Positions 10,912 through 22,395 of a DNA stretch of 64,000 nucleotides are shown here, in pieces (the first letter of the stretch is position 1; each line of letters opens with the position of its first letter). The position numbers and the translations under genes are program-made. This DNA is from Rugalucina vietnamica (Eukaryota; Mollusca; Bivalvia; Lucinida; Lucinidae), in the NCBI GenBank assembly GCA_964017185.1, contig OZ024880.1, forward strand, positions 41,134,329-41,198,328. Reading direction: 5' to 3'. The notes under the pieces were generated by a model. That model saw only the letters and a program-made list of their open reading frames with translations, had not been told where the DNA came from and made no database searches.

Positions 10912-11340
10912 CACAGGACCATTGGTCCCAAGAACGCTCATCTTAGATTTGGCCTTTGAAAAATGACCATTGACCATTCTGACCTTGTTTACTTACATAA
11001 CTTCATACACTCTTTAAGTTCTCTTTCTACCTACTTTCATGTCACAATCTACAAAACATTCTGAAAAATCATGCTTTCACTTCTATTCATTAAAAAGCCT
11101 ATGTGACCAAATTTGATGATGCCGTAAAATAGGTCAAGGTCAACCCAAGGTCATGATTGTTACAAACTATGGTGGGACAGAGACCCAATGCTACATTCCA
11201 AGTTTCATTGAAATAAGTCTATCAGTTTAATCAAAGAAGATTGATATTTAACGTTTTTACCATATATGGACATGGCGGCGGCCATCTTGGTCATGTGACC
11301 TGTACAAACTTTCATCTCCCCTTCCAAAGGATACTATAAT
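10912..11340 (+). repeat. Old monomer of the A-array family
   Basis: Begins ACCATTGGTCCCAAGAACGC like the left end of A1, then keeps GCCGTAAAATAGGTCAAGGT, ACTATGGTGGGACAGAG and GGCCATCTTGGTCATGTGAC at lower identity. It is one monomer long and interrupts the tRNA-like repeat series. D2 has a related piece at 20410-20700. Confidence 0.7.
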
Positions 11341-11589
11341 TTGTTCCCCACGTTATGTGACATTGTAGGATGGCATTCATTTTGAATATTTAACCAAGTT
11401 GATTGTATGATGTCACATTTTTTTTCTGAACTTATAGATACCCCTGTTGTTGGTAATGCATAGAACTATCCAATATAGCAATTTCAGTAAGGCGACGTTC
11501 TGACACCCTGTACATACCAATTATACAACAAATCGGCAACGCCGCAAGTAGGACTATGGGGGAGATTTATCTGCCATTAGTTATCATTG

Positions 11590-11590
<1 letters not shown>

Positions 11591-11652
<62 letters not shown>

Positions 11653-11655
11653 ATA
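11591..11655 (+). repeat. (AAAT)n microsatellite
   Basis: About sixteen uninterrupted AAAT units. The corresponding D2 position (about 19955-19975) has only a few, so the tract expanded in D1 or contracted in D2. Confidence 0.97.
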
Positions 11656-13312
11656 TTTGTTATAAAAGAAAACCTCAAACCAAACTGAATGCAGTGAAAA
11701 CCTCATTTATCTCAAACCTAAAAAAGGAACATTCACTTTCATTTTTTAACGGTCTAACGAATATGAAAATTCGTAAATAAGCAATGATGCATAGTTTTAA
11801 AAATCACGCGTCCCTGATGGGATACGAACCCGGAACGCCGGGGTAGAAAACCAATGCTCTAACCACTGAACCAAAGAGTCGACTCCCTGGCGCAATATGT
11901 CAGAGATTGTACTTATAGGATACATTGTAGCATATAGCTGTGTTATTTATAGAAGCTACGCATCATGTAATCTGCCAACCTGACCTTCCAAACATGGCAG
12001 ATAATCTCGAATGAATGAGAGGTGCAATGGGACATAATACACCCCAATTCCGAGAGAGTAATCATTGATTCATTGATGGTTACGAGAATGTCATTTTTAT
12101 GACTGTATGACTCAATTGGTCCATTTCCGACGAGCCCTCATCTTACGATACGGATTATGAAATTTTGTAAATAAGAAATGATGCATAGTTTGAAAACAAA
12201 TCCACGTCCCTGATGGGATTTGAACCCGGATCGCCGGGGTAGAAATCCAATGCTCTTACCCCTGATCCAAAGAGTCTACTCCCTGAAGCAGTATGTCAGA
12301 GATTGTACTTATAAAGAACTAATATTAGTACTTATAGGATACATTGTATCGAATAGCTGTGTTATTTATAGAAGCTATGCATCATGTGATCTGCCAACCC
12401 GACCTTCCGAACAAACAGATAATCTCGAATGAATGAGTGGTGCAATGGGACATAATACACCCCAATTTCGAAAGAGTTATCATTTATGATTACGAGAATT
12501 TCATTTTTAATAATGTATGACTCATTTGGTCCATTTCCCACGAGCCCTCATCTTACGAATATGAACATTTGTAAATAAGAAATGATGCATATTTTGAAAA
12601 GATCCCACGTCCCTGATGGGATTCGAACCCAGACCACCGGGGTAGAAAACCAATGCTCTTACCCCTGATCCAAAGAGTCTACTCCCTGAAGCAGTATGTC
12701 AGAGATTGTACTTATAGGATACATTATAGCAAGTAGCTGTGATATTTATAGAAGCTATGCATCATGTGATCTGCCAATCCGGCCTTCCAACCATGGCATG
12801 AATGAGTGGTGCAATGGGACATAACAACGGTAATGCAGGATAAGTTTGTGGGGAATTCAGCCAATCAGACATTTCAATTACAGGCGGTACAGAACACTTT
12901 ATCTGCAATTTTAGAAGGTATGACTCCCGGGACAAAAAATGCTACCTTTTGATGGCCTACAATTTTCCAGCAGGTCGACCCTTTCACAAACAAAGCGGCG
13001 AAGTGTAGCTAGAACCATTCTGAAAAATCATGTTTTCACTTCGTATGTAAATGGCCAATTCTAGTTCTTGTACCACTACTGAACTTTCTAAATTATTAAC
13101 TTCCTTTCTTTACTGCTATCAAATTTCATGTCATAAGATACTGTGAGACGGTGTATGAAACTTCAAATAAAGTTGGTTTTGGTTGATAAAATATTCTGGC
13201 GAGGTGCTCAGTAAATTGAAGTCTGGAGGGTCCTGTACTACGAACTTGTCCATATAAGATTTTTGTTCTACTTTGTATGCCACATAATCTGTTTAAATAA
13301 AAAAACTTCTGG

Positions 13313-14515
13313 GCGCTGTTGCACAAAACTCTGTTAACTCCTAATGGCAGGCTAAAGCCCCTTTTAACTTAATGACATCTTTACTCTTGTTGTATTATCG
13401 TCTATGAAAATCAATAGTAGCATCTACTTTAAGCTGTCATTAGCTAATATATATATACACATGGAAATAAGTTAGGGAACACTTTTAGCTCTTGGGAAAA
13501 GTTTGAAAAAATCCATTTTCCTATTTTGTGGCGATACTGAAATTTTTATCACATGTATTTCATACCTTGGCCTAGCTACAGCCCAATTTATGGACATTCA
13601 CAAGATTTTTTCCACGTACTACGGAGGACACAATGTGTCGTGTATGAAAAACTCCACTTTTGCTGAATTAGAGTTTGCCTTTTTGCTTCTGCACTCCGCA
13701 AAACTCAACTTTTGAATGCGAAACTGGAATAGAATGTTGCATCTGATTGTTCTCAATGAATAAACGACTTCGGATCTAAAAATTCATGTTTCATCTCCAA
13801 ACCAACTGAGCATACAAAATCTGCAGTTTGCATTGATTTCTATGGAAATCAAAATTTGTGGAATTTTTGCAAATAAAGTCTTAAAAGAATAATTCTGCTA
13901 TGGCGCTGTGACCAGATCGTGCATGTTTAAATTCCTAAAGGGTCATATCGAATATCTGGCACAACGTTTACAACCTGCAAAATGTATAGCGAAAGAACAA
14001 AACGTGATCATAAAACCTACCCCTGGAAAAGTATGGATCTACCGCCGACAGTCGGTCAGAAAATAAAGAATTAATGATAACCAATCCACAAGCAATGTCT
14101 CAGCTTGATGCTTAAGAAAAATGATCACAATGCGAGTTTACAGAATGAAGTTATCGCAAAAAATATCAGCGCGTTTCGTAAATTTAGCGAAAAATTTCTG
14201 AATCAAAGATGTCCGATGTCCGCCTCAGTTTATGTTTGATGCTTACCATTTTCACATAGAAACAACTTTGGATACTACAGACTCTGTGAAGTTGTCAAAT
14301 TATTCTTTATAATTCTTACAAAGGAGGATATATACAGTCCAAAGGTGGTAGTCACATTATTGCAGGTGTTCCCTAACTTATTTCCATGTGTATAGTTTCG
14401 GAGGTACCTAAAATTGTTTTATGCAGCAGAAAATAAGTTCCATCTTCACCAAGAGATCTTGAACTTAAGGACAGTTTTAGGTTTAATGACAGCTTAAGTT
14501 TATGCAACAGGGCCA
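13313..14515. mobile_element. MITE with CTGTTGCA termini, carrying a nested element
   Basis: Ends GCGCTGTTGCACAAAACT and AGTTTATGCAACAGGGCCA are inverted versions of each other with two or three mismatches. TGG flanks both sides (13310-13312, 14516-14518), and D2 has the empty site CTTCTGGATTTGATTGG at about 20938-20955. Without the nested insert the element is about 270 bp. No coding capacity. Confidence 0.85.
13458..14390. mobile_element. Nested non-autonomous Tc1/mariner-like element, 933 bp
   Basis: Perfect inverted ends of 25 bp start CACATGGAAATAAGTTAGGG at 13458 and end with its complement at 14390. TA lies on both sides (13456-13457, 14391-14392). TA flanks with ends of this kind fit Tc1/mariner. 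Only short frames lie inside and none resembles a DD-E transposase. It lies inside the 13313-14515 MITE, so it is younger. Confidence 0.87.
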
Positions 14516-14577
14516 TGGATTTGATTGGGTGGACCTCAAAAAGGGCATTAAAACAATGATTCACTTTATTTGGCCTG

Positions 14578-15013
14578 TAATCACAGCATGATATTTTTGG
14601 TGGCAAAAGGAAACTCCGACTTGGAAACTTTGTTTCCTGCATGCACAAATCACTCACTCATGGGAAGAATAAAAGTTTCACAGCTTGGTATTTGCAAAAG
14701 AAAAACCAAAGAAAAATCCAGTGAGAATATGATGGGGGCAGAAGAACAGTGGGAAAAGAAAGGAAAAAAGGAACAATCCAAGAAGACCTATTATGACAGC
14801 AAATCACACATTCCCAGTCCCAAAGGTCCTAAAATGAAAACAAAAGACAAAAAAGATGACAAAAAGAGAGGAAATGAGAAAGCACAACCAAGTGGGAAAA
14901 GGGATGGGAGGAAAAACTATCCTCTCCATGGGATCTACAACCATAACATGACCTGCTGGCTTATTAGTTCTTTACAATCCATTGCTCATCTGAAGTGGGA
15001 GATCGATTGTAAG
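14578..15013 (+). pseudogene. Relic exon with USP-like Cys box (D1 copy)
   Basis: An open frame from about 14570 reads GRIKVSQLG, then a Lys-rich stretch (KKGKKEQSKKTYYDSKSH, PSPKGPKMKTKDKKDDKKRG), then YPLHGIYNHNMTCWLISSLQ and SIAHLKWEID. GIYNxxxTCWxxSxLQ resembles the Cys box of ubiquitin-specific proteases (GLxNxGNTCYxNSxLQ). The frame runs into a good donor (GATT|GTAAGT, GT at about 15009), so this was an internal exon. Upstream, the KRKLRLG..FVSCMHKSL segment lies in another frame because of a CACT duplication relative to D2. No downstream exon with the His box was found. It is likely a fragment of a repeated, transposon-linked gene. Confidence 0.6.
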
Positions 15014-15506
15014 TATTGCTTAAGTCTAGGTTGCTTAGGGGCACAAGCATTGCCGGTCATCCATTTTTCACGGCCCCAACTGGCGGGATCACGAATTTCC
15101 ATCTTGTAGCCCTTACGAAACCTTGTTGTTAATTGTTGGTTTATTGTTGCCTTGTGTTTGAGTTTCCCTTAGATCGCACGCGCGTTGAGAGGCAAAAATT
15201 TACTCAGCATGACGGTCAAAAATCATAATTTTAAACACCTGGTAAGTTCATCCGCAGAAAAAAATGATTAAAATGAAATGCAAAAATATACAATTTGTAT
15301 GTCTTTCTAAATGCGTTTGACAAAACAGATTTGTCCGCCAAGGAATTTAAGTTAAATGTTAAAATATCTACGAAATTTAAGAACCAATCTTCATGATATT
15401 AGTCATACGTTGACTATTATGGTACGAAGTTTAGAAAAGTATGATTACCTCGGAGTATACATTAACCTCGAGATGGTTTAACTTTTGTGAATGAATCTCA
15501 CTCTTC

Positions 15507-15557
15507 AAAAAAAAAAAATGAAAAAAAAAAAAAAAAAATAAAAAAAATAAATAAAAA
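15507..15557 (+). repeat. A-rich simple repeat
   Basis: A runs broken by G and T just left of the A2 array element. The frames read through it on either strand are low-complexity artefacts. Confidence 0.9.
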
Positions 15558-15575
15558 TTCGATGATGAAAGAAAA

Positions 15576-17528
15576 CCAGAGAACCACTGGTCCTGAGAAC
15601 GCTCACCTGAAGCCTGATCTTGGAGTAATAAGTCATCATGAAATGACCTTGACCCTGAATACTCACAAACCTTTATTGACTTCATAAGTTCTCTGCATCT
15701 GCAAAGTTTCAGGTCTCAGGCTGCAATACTTTCCAAACCATAATTTTAATTTTGATATTTAAATGAACTTGGGTCAAGGTCAAGAAATGACCTTGGCCTT
15801 CATTAATTACTTACCTTCATTGACTCCATCAGTTGTCTGCATCTAGCAACTTTCAGGTCTCAGGCTGCAACAGTTTCCAAAATATCCATTGTTTTCGCCT
15901 TTGCCCATATAAAAGCCTATGTTTCCAAAATTGACCTTGCCGTAAAATAGGTCACGGTCATCCTAGGGTCATTATTTCAAGCAACTATGATGGGCTGGAG
16001 TCCCAAATGCTACACACCAAGTTTCACGTAAATCGGCCGGCGGGTTCTGGAGAAGAAGATTTTTGAGTGGATTTTACCATATTTGGGCATGGCTGACATC
16101 TTGGTCATGTGACCCAAATTTTGCGATCAAACTTTCGTTCCCCCTATCCATGGACGCTCCTCTTAAAATTTCACTTTGATTTGCCAAACAGTTTCAGAGT
16201 AGAAGATCTTTGAAAAGTGTGTATGGATGACGGACAGGCCAAGGTCAAGAGATGACCTTGACCTAAATTAATCACATACCTTCATCTACTCCATTAGTTG
16301 TTTGCATCTACCACTTTTCAGGTCTCAGGCTGCAACAGCTTTTTAAAAAAAACCATAGTTTTCACTTTTCCCATGTAAAAGCCTATGTTTCCAAAATTGA
16401 CATTGCCGTAAAATAGGTCAAGGTCATCCTAGGGTCATCATTTGATCAAACTATGATGGGCTGGAGTCCCAAATGCAACATACCAAGTTTCATGAAAATC
16501 GGCCTGCCGGTTCTCGAAAAGATTTGTTGGTGTTTTTTTTTTTATTTTTTACCATATATGGGCGTGGCGGCCACTTTGGTCATGTGACCTGGATTTCGCT
16601 ATCAAACTTTCGTCTCCCTTACCCATGGATGCTCTACATAAAATTTCACATTGATCGGCCAAGCAGTTTCAGAGAAGAAGATCTTTGAAAAGTGTGTATG
16701 GATGACAGACATGCCAAGGTCAAGAGATGACCTTGACCTAAATTAATCACATACCTTCATCTACTCCATTAGTTGTTTGCATCTACTACTTTTCAGGCCT
16801 CAGGCTGCAATAGTTAAAAAAAATCCATAGTTTTCACATTATTCTCATGTAAAAGCCTATGTTTCCAAAATTGACATTGTCGTAAAATAGGTCAAGGTCA
16901 TCCTATGGTCATCGTTTGATCAAATGATGATGGGCTGGAGTCCCAAATGCTACATACCAAGTTTCATGAAAATCGGCCAACCGGTTCTGGAGAAGAAGAT
17001 TTTTGGGTGGTTTTTACCATATATGGGCGTTTCGGCCATTTTGGTCATGTGACCTGGATTCCACGATCAAACTTTTGTCTCCATTACCCATGGAAGCTCC
17101 ACATAAAATTTCACTTTCACTGGCCAAGCAGTTTCAGAGAAGAAGATCTTTGAAAAGTTCCAAATTTGACATTGCCGTAAAATAGGTCAAGGTCATCCAA
17201 GGGTCATCATTTTATCAAACTATGATGGGCTGAAGTCCCCAATGCTACATACCAAGTTTCGTGGAAATCTGCACACTGGTTCTGGAGAAGATTTTTTAAG
17301 TGTTTTTACCATATATGGGCGTGGCGGCCATCTTGGTCATGTGACCAAAATATCACGAACAAAATTTTAATGCCACTACCGAAGGAGGTTCCATATAAAA
17401 TTTCAACAAGATTGGCCAAGCGGTTTCAGAGAAGATCTTTGAAATTGTGGACGACGACGACGGACGGACGGACGCCGTATCATGGTCATCCTATAAGCTC
17501 ACCTTGTGAGCCTTCGGCTCAGGTGAGC
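15576..17528 (+). mobile_element. Array element A2: four ~460-bp tandem monomers
   Basis: Starts CCAGAGAACCACTGGTCCTG and ends with the same GTGAGCC-TTC-GGCTCAGGTGAGC hairpin as A1, followed by TAA. Monomer landmarks (GATGACCTTGACCTAAATTA) recur at about 16250 and 16727. The final monomer is partly shortened, and the last 90 bp holds the GACGGACGGACGCCG run. Left flank is AAA, right flank TAA, so a perfect duplication is not visible. Confidence 0.85.
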
Positions 17529-17544
17529 TAAACAAGACATGGAT

Positions 17545-17680
17545 ATGGAAGAGGTACAAGTAGGCAACGATCAGGAAAATGCGCATTCAGAAAGAAATTC
17601 CCCCTCCAAAAACCGAGGTGGGAAAAACTAAACTGACAATTAGATTAGATACTTAAAATATATCGTAAGCCGATCTTAAG
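17545..17680 (+). repeat. Repeat C, partial copy in D2
   Basis: GAGGTACAAGTAGGCAACGATC and the CCTCCAAAAACCGAGGTGGG block match 4965-5040. The rest is missing. Confidence 0.6.
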
Positions 17681-17969
17681 GATCTCGGTTATATTTTTAT
17701 TTATGGTACAAAGTATAGAAAAGTATTATTACATTAGAATATACGTTCATTAATTATAACCTTGAGATGGTTTTATGAATGAATCTCACTCTTCCGTTAA
17801 TTAAAGGAGATTAAAGGAGATGGTCCAGATTTCAACCTAATCATATACTCTAGGTACAGCTCAGTCCGGAAAGCGAGGACCATCCACACCTAAGCTCTGC
17901 ATTTCTGGAAGGGAATCCACTACAGATGTAGGATAGCCTCGCTTTGGTTTCACCCCCACCTGAGCCATC

Positions 17970-18290
17970 GGGGAGTGGGTGCTGCTACAACTCTGTCACC
18001 TGATTAACCACCAGCTAAGAATTCAACTGAAGACTCGCGAACTATTACCGCCCAAATACATTACGGCATGGTATTTATCCACCTTTTGACTGAACCTAAC
18101 GTTCCTGGTCAGGTCTGTGGATGCAGAGGTAACCCCTAGCCAGTATATGAACAAGATGATACTGACTAAAGAAGCTTTCTAGGGAGTTCCAGAAAAAAGC
18201 AATCTAGACATCCGATGAATTCCCCAAAGCTTTGGAAGGATCTGCAAGCATTGGGGGACGCAGCCTCAGCCTAACCACATTAAGATGGCG
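17970..18290 (+). pseudogene. Decayed coding segment in D2
   Basis: Counterpart of 5395-5690. FIHLLTEPNVPGQ, LWKDLQALGDAASA and related words survive in different frames. Clearly non-functional. Confidence 0.45.
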
Positions 18291-18603
18291 GGGTAAATAG
18301 CACAGATTATTATTCTGATTTGTTCTTATGATGTTGAAGATACCCCTAGCATCTGGCTTCATTTATATGTGTTTTTCTATTTAGCGAGTCGTTGGATAAC
18401 ACTCGATCGTGACGATCATATCCATTACAAAAGGTCAGATTGTGTTACCCTATAATGTAAAAAGGATGTCACCTCGAACACGAGTTGACAGTCATTACCA
18501 GGCGGATATCAGATATAATCAAAAAACTGAGTTAGCCTGATGTAACTAGTAATACGTTTTGGAACCATTATGGATTTGTTAAAATTGAATAAAAACTCCA
18601 TTT

Positions 18604-18829
18604 GAGCCGCCTCATGGGAAAACCAACAATCTGCATAGGCGAAAACAAAGACGCAGATCAGCTTCGCGGTAACCTGATCAGCGCCTTTGTTTTCGCTACT
18701 CGGATAGTACAATTCCTCTTCTTCTTAAATCCGAAATTTCAAGCTTCTAGCTACTTCTGTAGCTGTACAGGCCGGTTTGTGTCAGACCTGTTCGGAAACC
18801 ACATTGTTGGTTTTCCCACGAGGCGGCTC
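18604..18829 (+). mobile_element. F1 MITE, 226 bp, ATTT duplication
   Basis: GAGCCGCCTC at the left end and GAGGCGGCTC at the right end are exact inverted repeats. ATTT lies at 18600-18603 and 18830-18833. D1 has the empty site AAACTCCATTTGTTAAGC at about 8120-8137, which confirms the ends and the 4-bp duplication. Inside is the TTTGTTTTCG/CGAAAACAAA inverted pair typical of the family. Confidence 0.93.
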
Positions 18830-19013
18830 ATTTGTTAAGCTTACAGTAGGTTCCTATTTCAGTGACGAAAAATGATAACAAACACAAAGTGAGCCAGATT
18901 GCTCATCTGACCCGAGGTCATGAGTCAAGCACTCCTATATTCTTCTACAATTCAGTTTCTTCAAACTGTAAATATTCTCCCTTGTCTTTGCGCAAGAGAC
19001 AACAAGATTTCAT

Positions 19014-19235
19014 AACCCATATTTGACGGATGGATTCTCCCATCGTTATCATTTGGGTGAGTCCACTTTAATTTTTAGAGGTGTAAGGAGTGATTTTTAT
19101 TTTTCATCTCATTTTTCGATGAAATTTCTTTATGCAAACAGAATAGCCCCAGATGGGACGCCGCGTTCTGCGGCGTCTCATCTGGGGCTATTCTGTTTGC
19201 CTATGTCCCACAAAAGGGACGCCAGGCTTATGTGA
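19014..19235 (+). mobile_element. F3 palindromic repeat
   Basis: Contains a near-perfect inverted pair, GCAAACAGAATAGCCCCAGA to its complement, around GCCGCGTTCTGCGGC (about 19134-19201). A second copy lies at 23390-23615 in the opposite orientation. Between the D copies it occupies a site where D1 has other sequence (8316-8355), so its ends are not exact. Confidence 0.7.
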
Positions 19236-19597
19236 GTTAATTATATGGCATAAGATATACATGTGAGTCCAAAATGACAAAGGCTACAATTTCAATCAAC
19301 ATTAGGTCCAGTCCGTCCCCTACAACATAACAATATGGCTGTTTTGTTATGTTGAAAGGTAAAGTCTTAAAATAATATTGATAACACCAACCATATTTTA
19401 CATTAAATTTGTAACAAATATGTTTATCAAAACAAATTCTTTTCAAATCGGTATAGACAAAAATAACAAAACTTTTAATAGAAATATCTTCATACATTAT
19501 CATATTATTTCCATTGACCAAGTGTCACCCCATTGCGACAGAAAGATCAAATGATAACAAAGATAAAATGTGTGCCCAAATAACATTAAAGAGAAAA

Positions 19598-19669
19598 GGG
19601 GATATAGCTCAGTGGTAGAGCATTCGACTGCAGATCGAGAGGTCCCCGGTTCGAACCCGGGTGTCCCCT
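19598..19669 (+). tRNA. trnC-GCA: tRNA-Cys (GCA)
   Basis: 72 bases with a complete cloverleaf. The seven acceptor pairs are GGGGATA with TGTCCCC (one G-T). The D arm is GCTC/GAGC, the anticodon stem TTCGA/TCGAG around loop CTGCAGA (anticodon GCA), and the T arm CCCGG-TTCGAAC-CCGGG, with discriminator T. Internal A and B boxes match consensus, and a TTTTT Pol III terminator follows within ten bases. It lies in the D2 duplicate; the D1 copy at 9775 has a D-loop insertion. Confidence 0.95.
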
Positions 19670-20069
19670 TATATTTTTCTTTGTTTTGTATCTATTGTTA
19701 ATGTATCAGAGTCGTTATTTGTTCCCCACGTTATGTGACATTGTAGGGTGGCATTTATTTTGAATATTTAACTAAGTTGGTTGTATGATGTCACATTAAG
19801 ATACCCCTGTTGTTTGTAATGCATAAAACTATCCTATATCGCAATTTCAGTAAGGCGACGTTCTGACACCCTGTACATACCAATTATACAACAAATCGGC
19901 ATCGCCGCAAGTAGGACTATGGGGGAAATTTATCTGCCATTAGTTATCATTGTAAATAAATAAACATATAAGTATTTGTTATAAAAGAAAACCTCAAACC
20001 AAACTGAATGCAGTGAAAACCTTAATTATCTCAAACCTAAAAAATGGAACATTCACTTTCATTTTTTTA

Positions 20070-20400
20070 CGGTCTAACGAATATGAAAATTCGTAAATAA
20101 GAAATGATGCATAGTTTTAAAAAAATCCCACGCCCCTGATGAGATACGAACCCAGAACGCCGGGGTAGAAAAGCAATGCTCTAACCACTGAGCCAAAGAG
20201 TCGACTCCCTGGCGCAGTATGTCAGAGATTGTACTTATAGGATACATTGTAGCATATAGCTGTGTTATTTATAGAAACTATGCATCATGTGATATGCCAA
20301 CCCGACCTTCCAAACATGGCAGATAATCTCGAATGAATGAGTGATGCAATGGGACATAATACACCCCAATTTCGAAAGAGTAATCATTTATGGCTACGAG
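20070..20400 (-). repeat. tRNA-like repeat unit in D2 (single)
   Basis: Equivalent of the tandem units at 10370-12830. The minus-strand TTTGGCTCAGTGGTTAGAGC and GGGTTCGTATC blocks lie at about 20135-20205, followed by the shared GTACTTATAGGATACATTG tail. Confidence 0.75.
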
Positions 20401-20407
20401 AATGTCA

Positions 20408-20700
20408 TTTTTCAAATTTGATCATGCCGTAAAATAGGTCAAGGTCAACCCAAGGTCATGATTGTTACAAACTATGGTGGGACAGAGACCCAATGCTACA
20501 TACAAAGTTTCATTGAAATAAGTCTATCAGTTTAATCAAAGAAGATTGATGTTTAAAGTTTTTACAATATACGGACATGGCAGCGGCCATCTTGGTCATG
20601 TGACCTGTACAAAGTTTCACCTCCCCTTCCAAAGGATACTACATATAAAATTCGGCTTTGATCGGTCAAGCGGTTTCTGAGAAAATTAAGTTTTACATTT
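20408..20700 (+). repeat. Old A-family monomer fragment in D2
   Basis: GCCGTAAAATAGGTCAAGGT, ACTATGGTGGGACAGAG, GGCCATCTTGGTCATGTGAC and GATCGGTCAAGCGGTTTC are kept in A-family order. It corresponds to the monomer at 10912-11340. Confidence 0.7.
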
Positions 20701-21005
20701 AATATGTAAATGACCAATTCAAGTTCTTGTACCACTACTGAACTTTCTAAATTATTAACTTCTATCAAGATACTGTGAGACGGTGTATGAAACTTCAAAA
20801 AAAAAAAGATTTTGGTTGATAAAACAATCTGGCGAGGTGCTCAGTAAATTGAAGTCTGGAGGGTCCCGTACTACGAGCATGTCCATATAAGATTCTTGTT
20901 CTACTTTGTATGCCACATTGCCAAACAATCTGATTAAATAAAAACTTCTGGATTTGATTGGGTGGACATCAAAAAGGGCATTAAAAACAATGATTCACTT
21001 TATCT

Positions 21006-21578
21006 GGCCTGTATGGCAAAATGAATTCGGTAAGGTTAGCAGCATGGCAGCATAGCAGAATAATATTTACAAATTCAGCAGCGTGGTCGTACTATAGATA
21101 AAATGATATCAAATGAAAAAACTTGCATAATTTGCAAATTTCTGGAGAACCGCTGCATGTAGGAAAACAGTTTAGATCTCTAAATACTTGTTTTGACCGT
21201 AGTAAAGCAGTATGGATTTTCGGAATCTTAGCGGAATGACGGAACAAAAACTCAAATTTCATTCTGCCAGATGAAAAAATCCGGCAGAATGAAGCAGATG
21301 GAGAACCGCTGCATGTAGGAAAACGGTTTATATCTCTTAATACATGTTTTGGTAGGGCTAACTTGACAGTAGCATAGCAGTATGGATTTTCGTAATCTTG
21401 GCGGAATGACAGAGCAAAAGCGCAAATTTTGGCAGCTGGAGAACCCCTGCATGTAGGAAAACGGTTTATATCTCTAAATACTAGCCTTGGTAGGGTTAAC
21501 TTGATAGTAGTATAGCCGTTTGGATTTTCGGAATCTTGGTGGAATGACGGAGCAAAACTTTCGTTCTGCTGGCAGAGT
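21006..21578 (-). repeat. R165 tandem repeat, minus orientation (about three units)
   Basis: Units share GAACCGCTGCATGTAGGAAA, GGTTTATATCTC and CGGAATCTTGGCGGAATGAC. Its outer edge (TGGCAAAATGAATTCGGTAA, then GCATAGCAGAATAATATTT) is the inverted complement of the outer edge of the plus-oriented R165 array at about 27840-27965. D1 lacks this block at the matching point near 14577. Confidence 0.8.
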
Positions 21579-22395
21579 ATGGCTGCAAGATATTTTGCAA
21601 GACTACAAAATACACGTACATCAGATATGGTATCAGCAATATCTTTCTGGAAACAAATGCTAAAGGTAGTTATGCCTTCGGAGAAAGACACTGCATCTTT
21701 GAAGAAATTAAAATCTGTTCTGGGAGATTTTGAAGACGACTTGGATGTGGAGCAAGATATCGCGCCAGAAGACACAGAATTGGATCTAGTCGATCAATAA
21801 TTCAAAGGACAAGTATAAATAATTACAGAACCATTAGCGCTATGCAGATTTTAGCAAATGACTATCTTCCTCTTTTCCCTCTTTGGAGTGATCTTGTTTC
21901 CCCCTGACTATGGAAAACATAACAAGAGATACAAATTTCTCTGTTGAAAATTGGTTTCGAATTTTGAAGCATGCAATTTTGGATGGTAAAAGGAAACTCC
22001 GACTTGGAAAGTTTGTTTCCTGCATGCACAAATCACTCATGGGAAGAATAAAAGTTTCACAGCTTGTTATTGGCAAAAGGAAAACCGAGAAAAAAAATCC
22101 AGTGAGAATATGATGGGGGCAAAAGAACAGTGGGAAAAGAAAGGAAAAAAGGAACAATCCAAGAATACCTATTACGACAGCAAATCACACATTCCCAGTC
22201 CCAAAGGTCCTAAAATGAAAACAAAAGACAAAAAAGATGACAAAAAGAGAGGAAAGGAGAAAGCACAACCAAGTGGGTAAAAGGATGGGAGGAAAAACTA
22301 TCCCCTCCATGGGATTCACAACCATAACATAACCTGCTGGCTTATTAGTTCTTTACAATCCATTGCTCATCTGAAGTGGGAGATCGACTGTAAGT
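21579..22395 (+). pseudogene. Transposase-like and USP-like relic (D2 copy)
   Basis: Successive frames read MAARYFARLQNTRTSDMV (21579 on), then MQILANDYLPLFPLWSDLV (about 21843), then NFSVENWFRILKHAILDGKR and LRLGKFVSCMHKSLMGRIK (about 21933-22050). After a shift comes the Lys-rich linker and HGIHNHNITCWLISSLQ before a donor at about 22390. VENWFxxxKxxxLxGKRxLRxGxF resembles the C-terminal end of transposase proteins seen in repeated invertebrate genes, and the Cys-box part is USP-like. Frameshifts lie between the first three pieces and after GRIK, and there is a stop in PSG*KDGR. Dead copy; the family is not identified. Confidence 0.55.

Larger units (their letters stand above)
10370..12830 (-). 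repeat. Tandem ~400-bp repeats with tRNA-like heads (five units)
   Basis: Units recur at tRNA-like blocks near 10434, 10797, 11807, 12205 and 12607, with spacing about 400 bp for the last three. On the minus strand each block reads like a tRNA 5' half (TTTGGCTTAGTGGTTAGAGC, an A-box-like element) followed by GGGTTCGTATCCC (B-box-like). The proposed acceptor strands do not pair, so these are tRNA-derived repeat heads rather than tRNA genes. D2 has only one unit (20070-20400). Each unit ends with shared GTCAGAGATTGTACTTATAGG and CATCATGTGATCTGCC blocks. Confidence 0.75.
4310..15028. repeat. Tandem segment copy D1 (about 10.7 kb)
   Basis: Colinear with 15029-22408. Shared blocks include 4565-4760 with 15295-15475, 4835-4960 with 17815-17940, 5695-5979 with 18300-18592, 8120-8340 with 18832-19010, the tRNA-Cys at 9775 with 19598, 9990-10260 with 19725-19960, 12900-13312 with 20690-20945, and 14516-15013 with 20945-21005 plus 21980-22395. 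D1 ends at GCTTAAGTCT and D2 begins just after it, so the arrangement is head to tail. D1 is longer because it carries its own insertions. Confidence 0.85.

Noticed and set aside
10434-12683. Five minus-strand tRNA genes
   Set aside because: A- and B-box-like words are present, but the acceptor strands do not pair and the same body follows each one. They are treated as tRNA-derived repeats.
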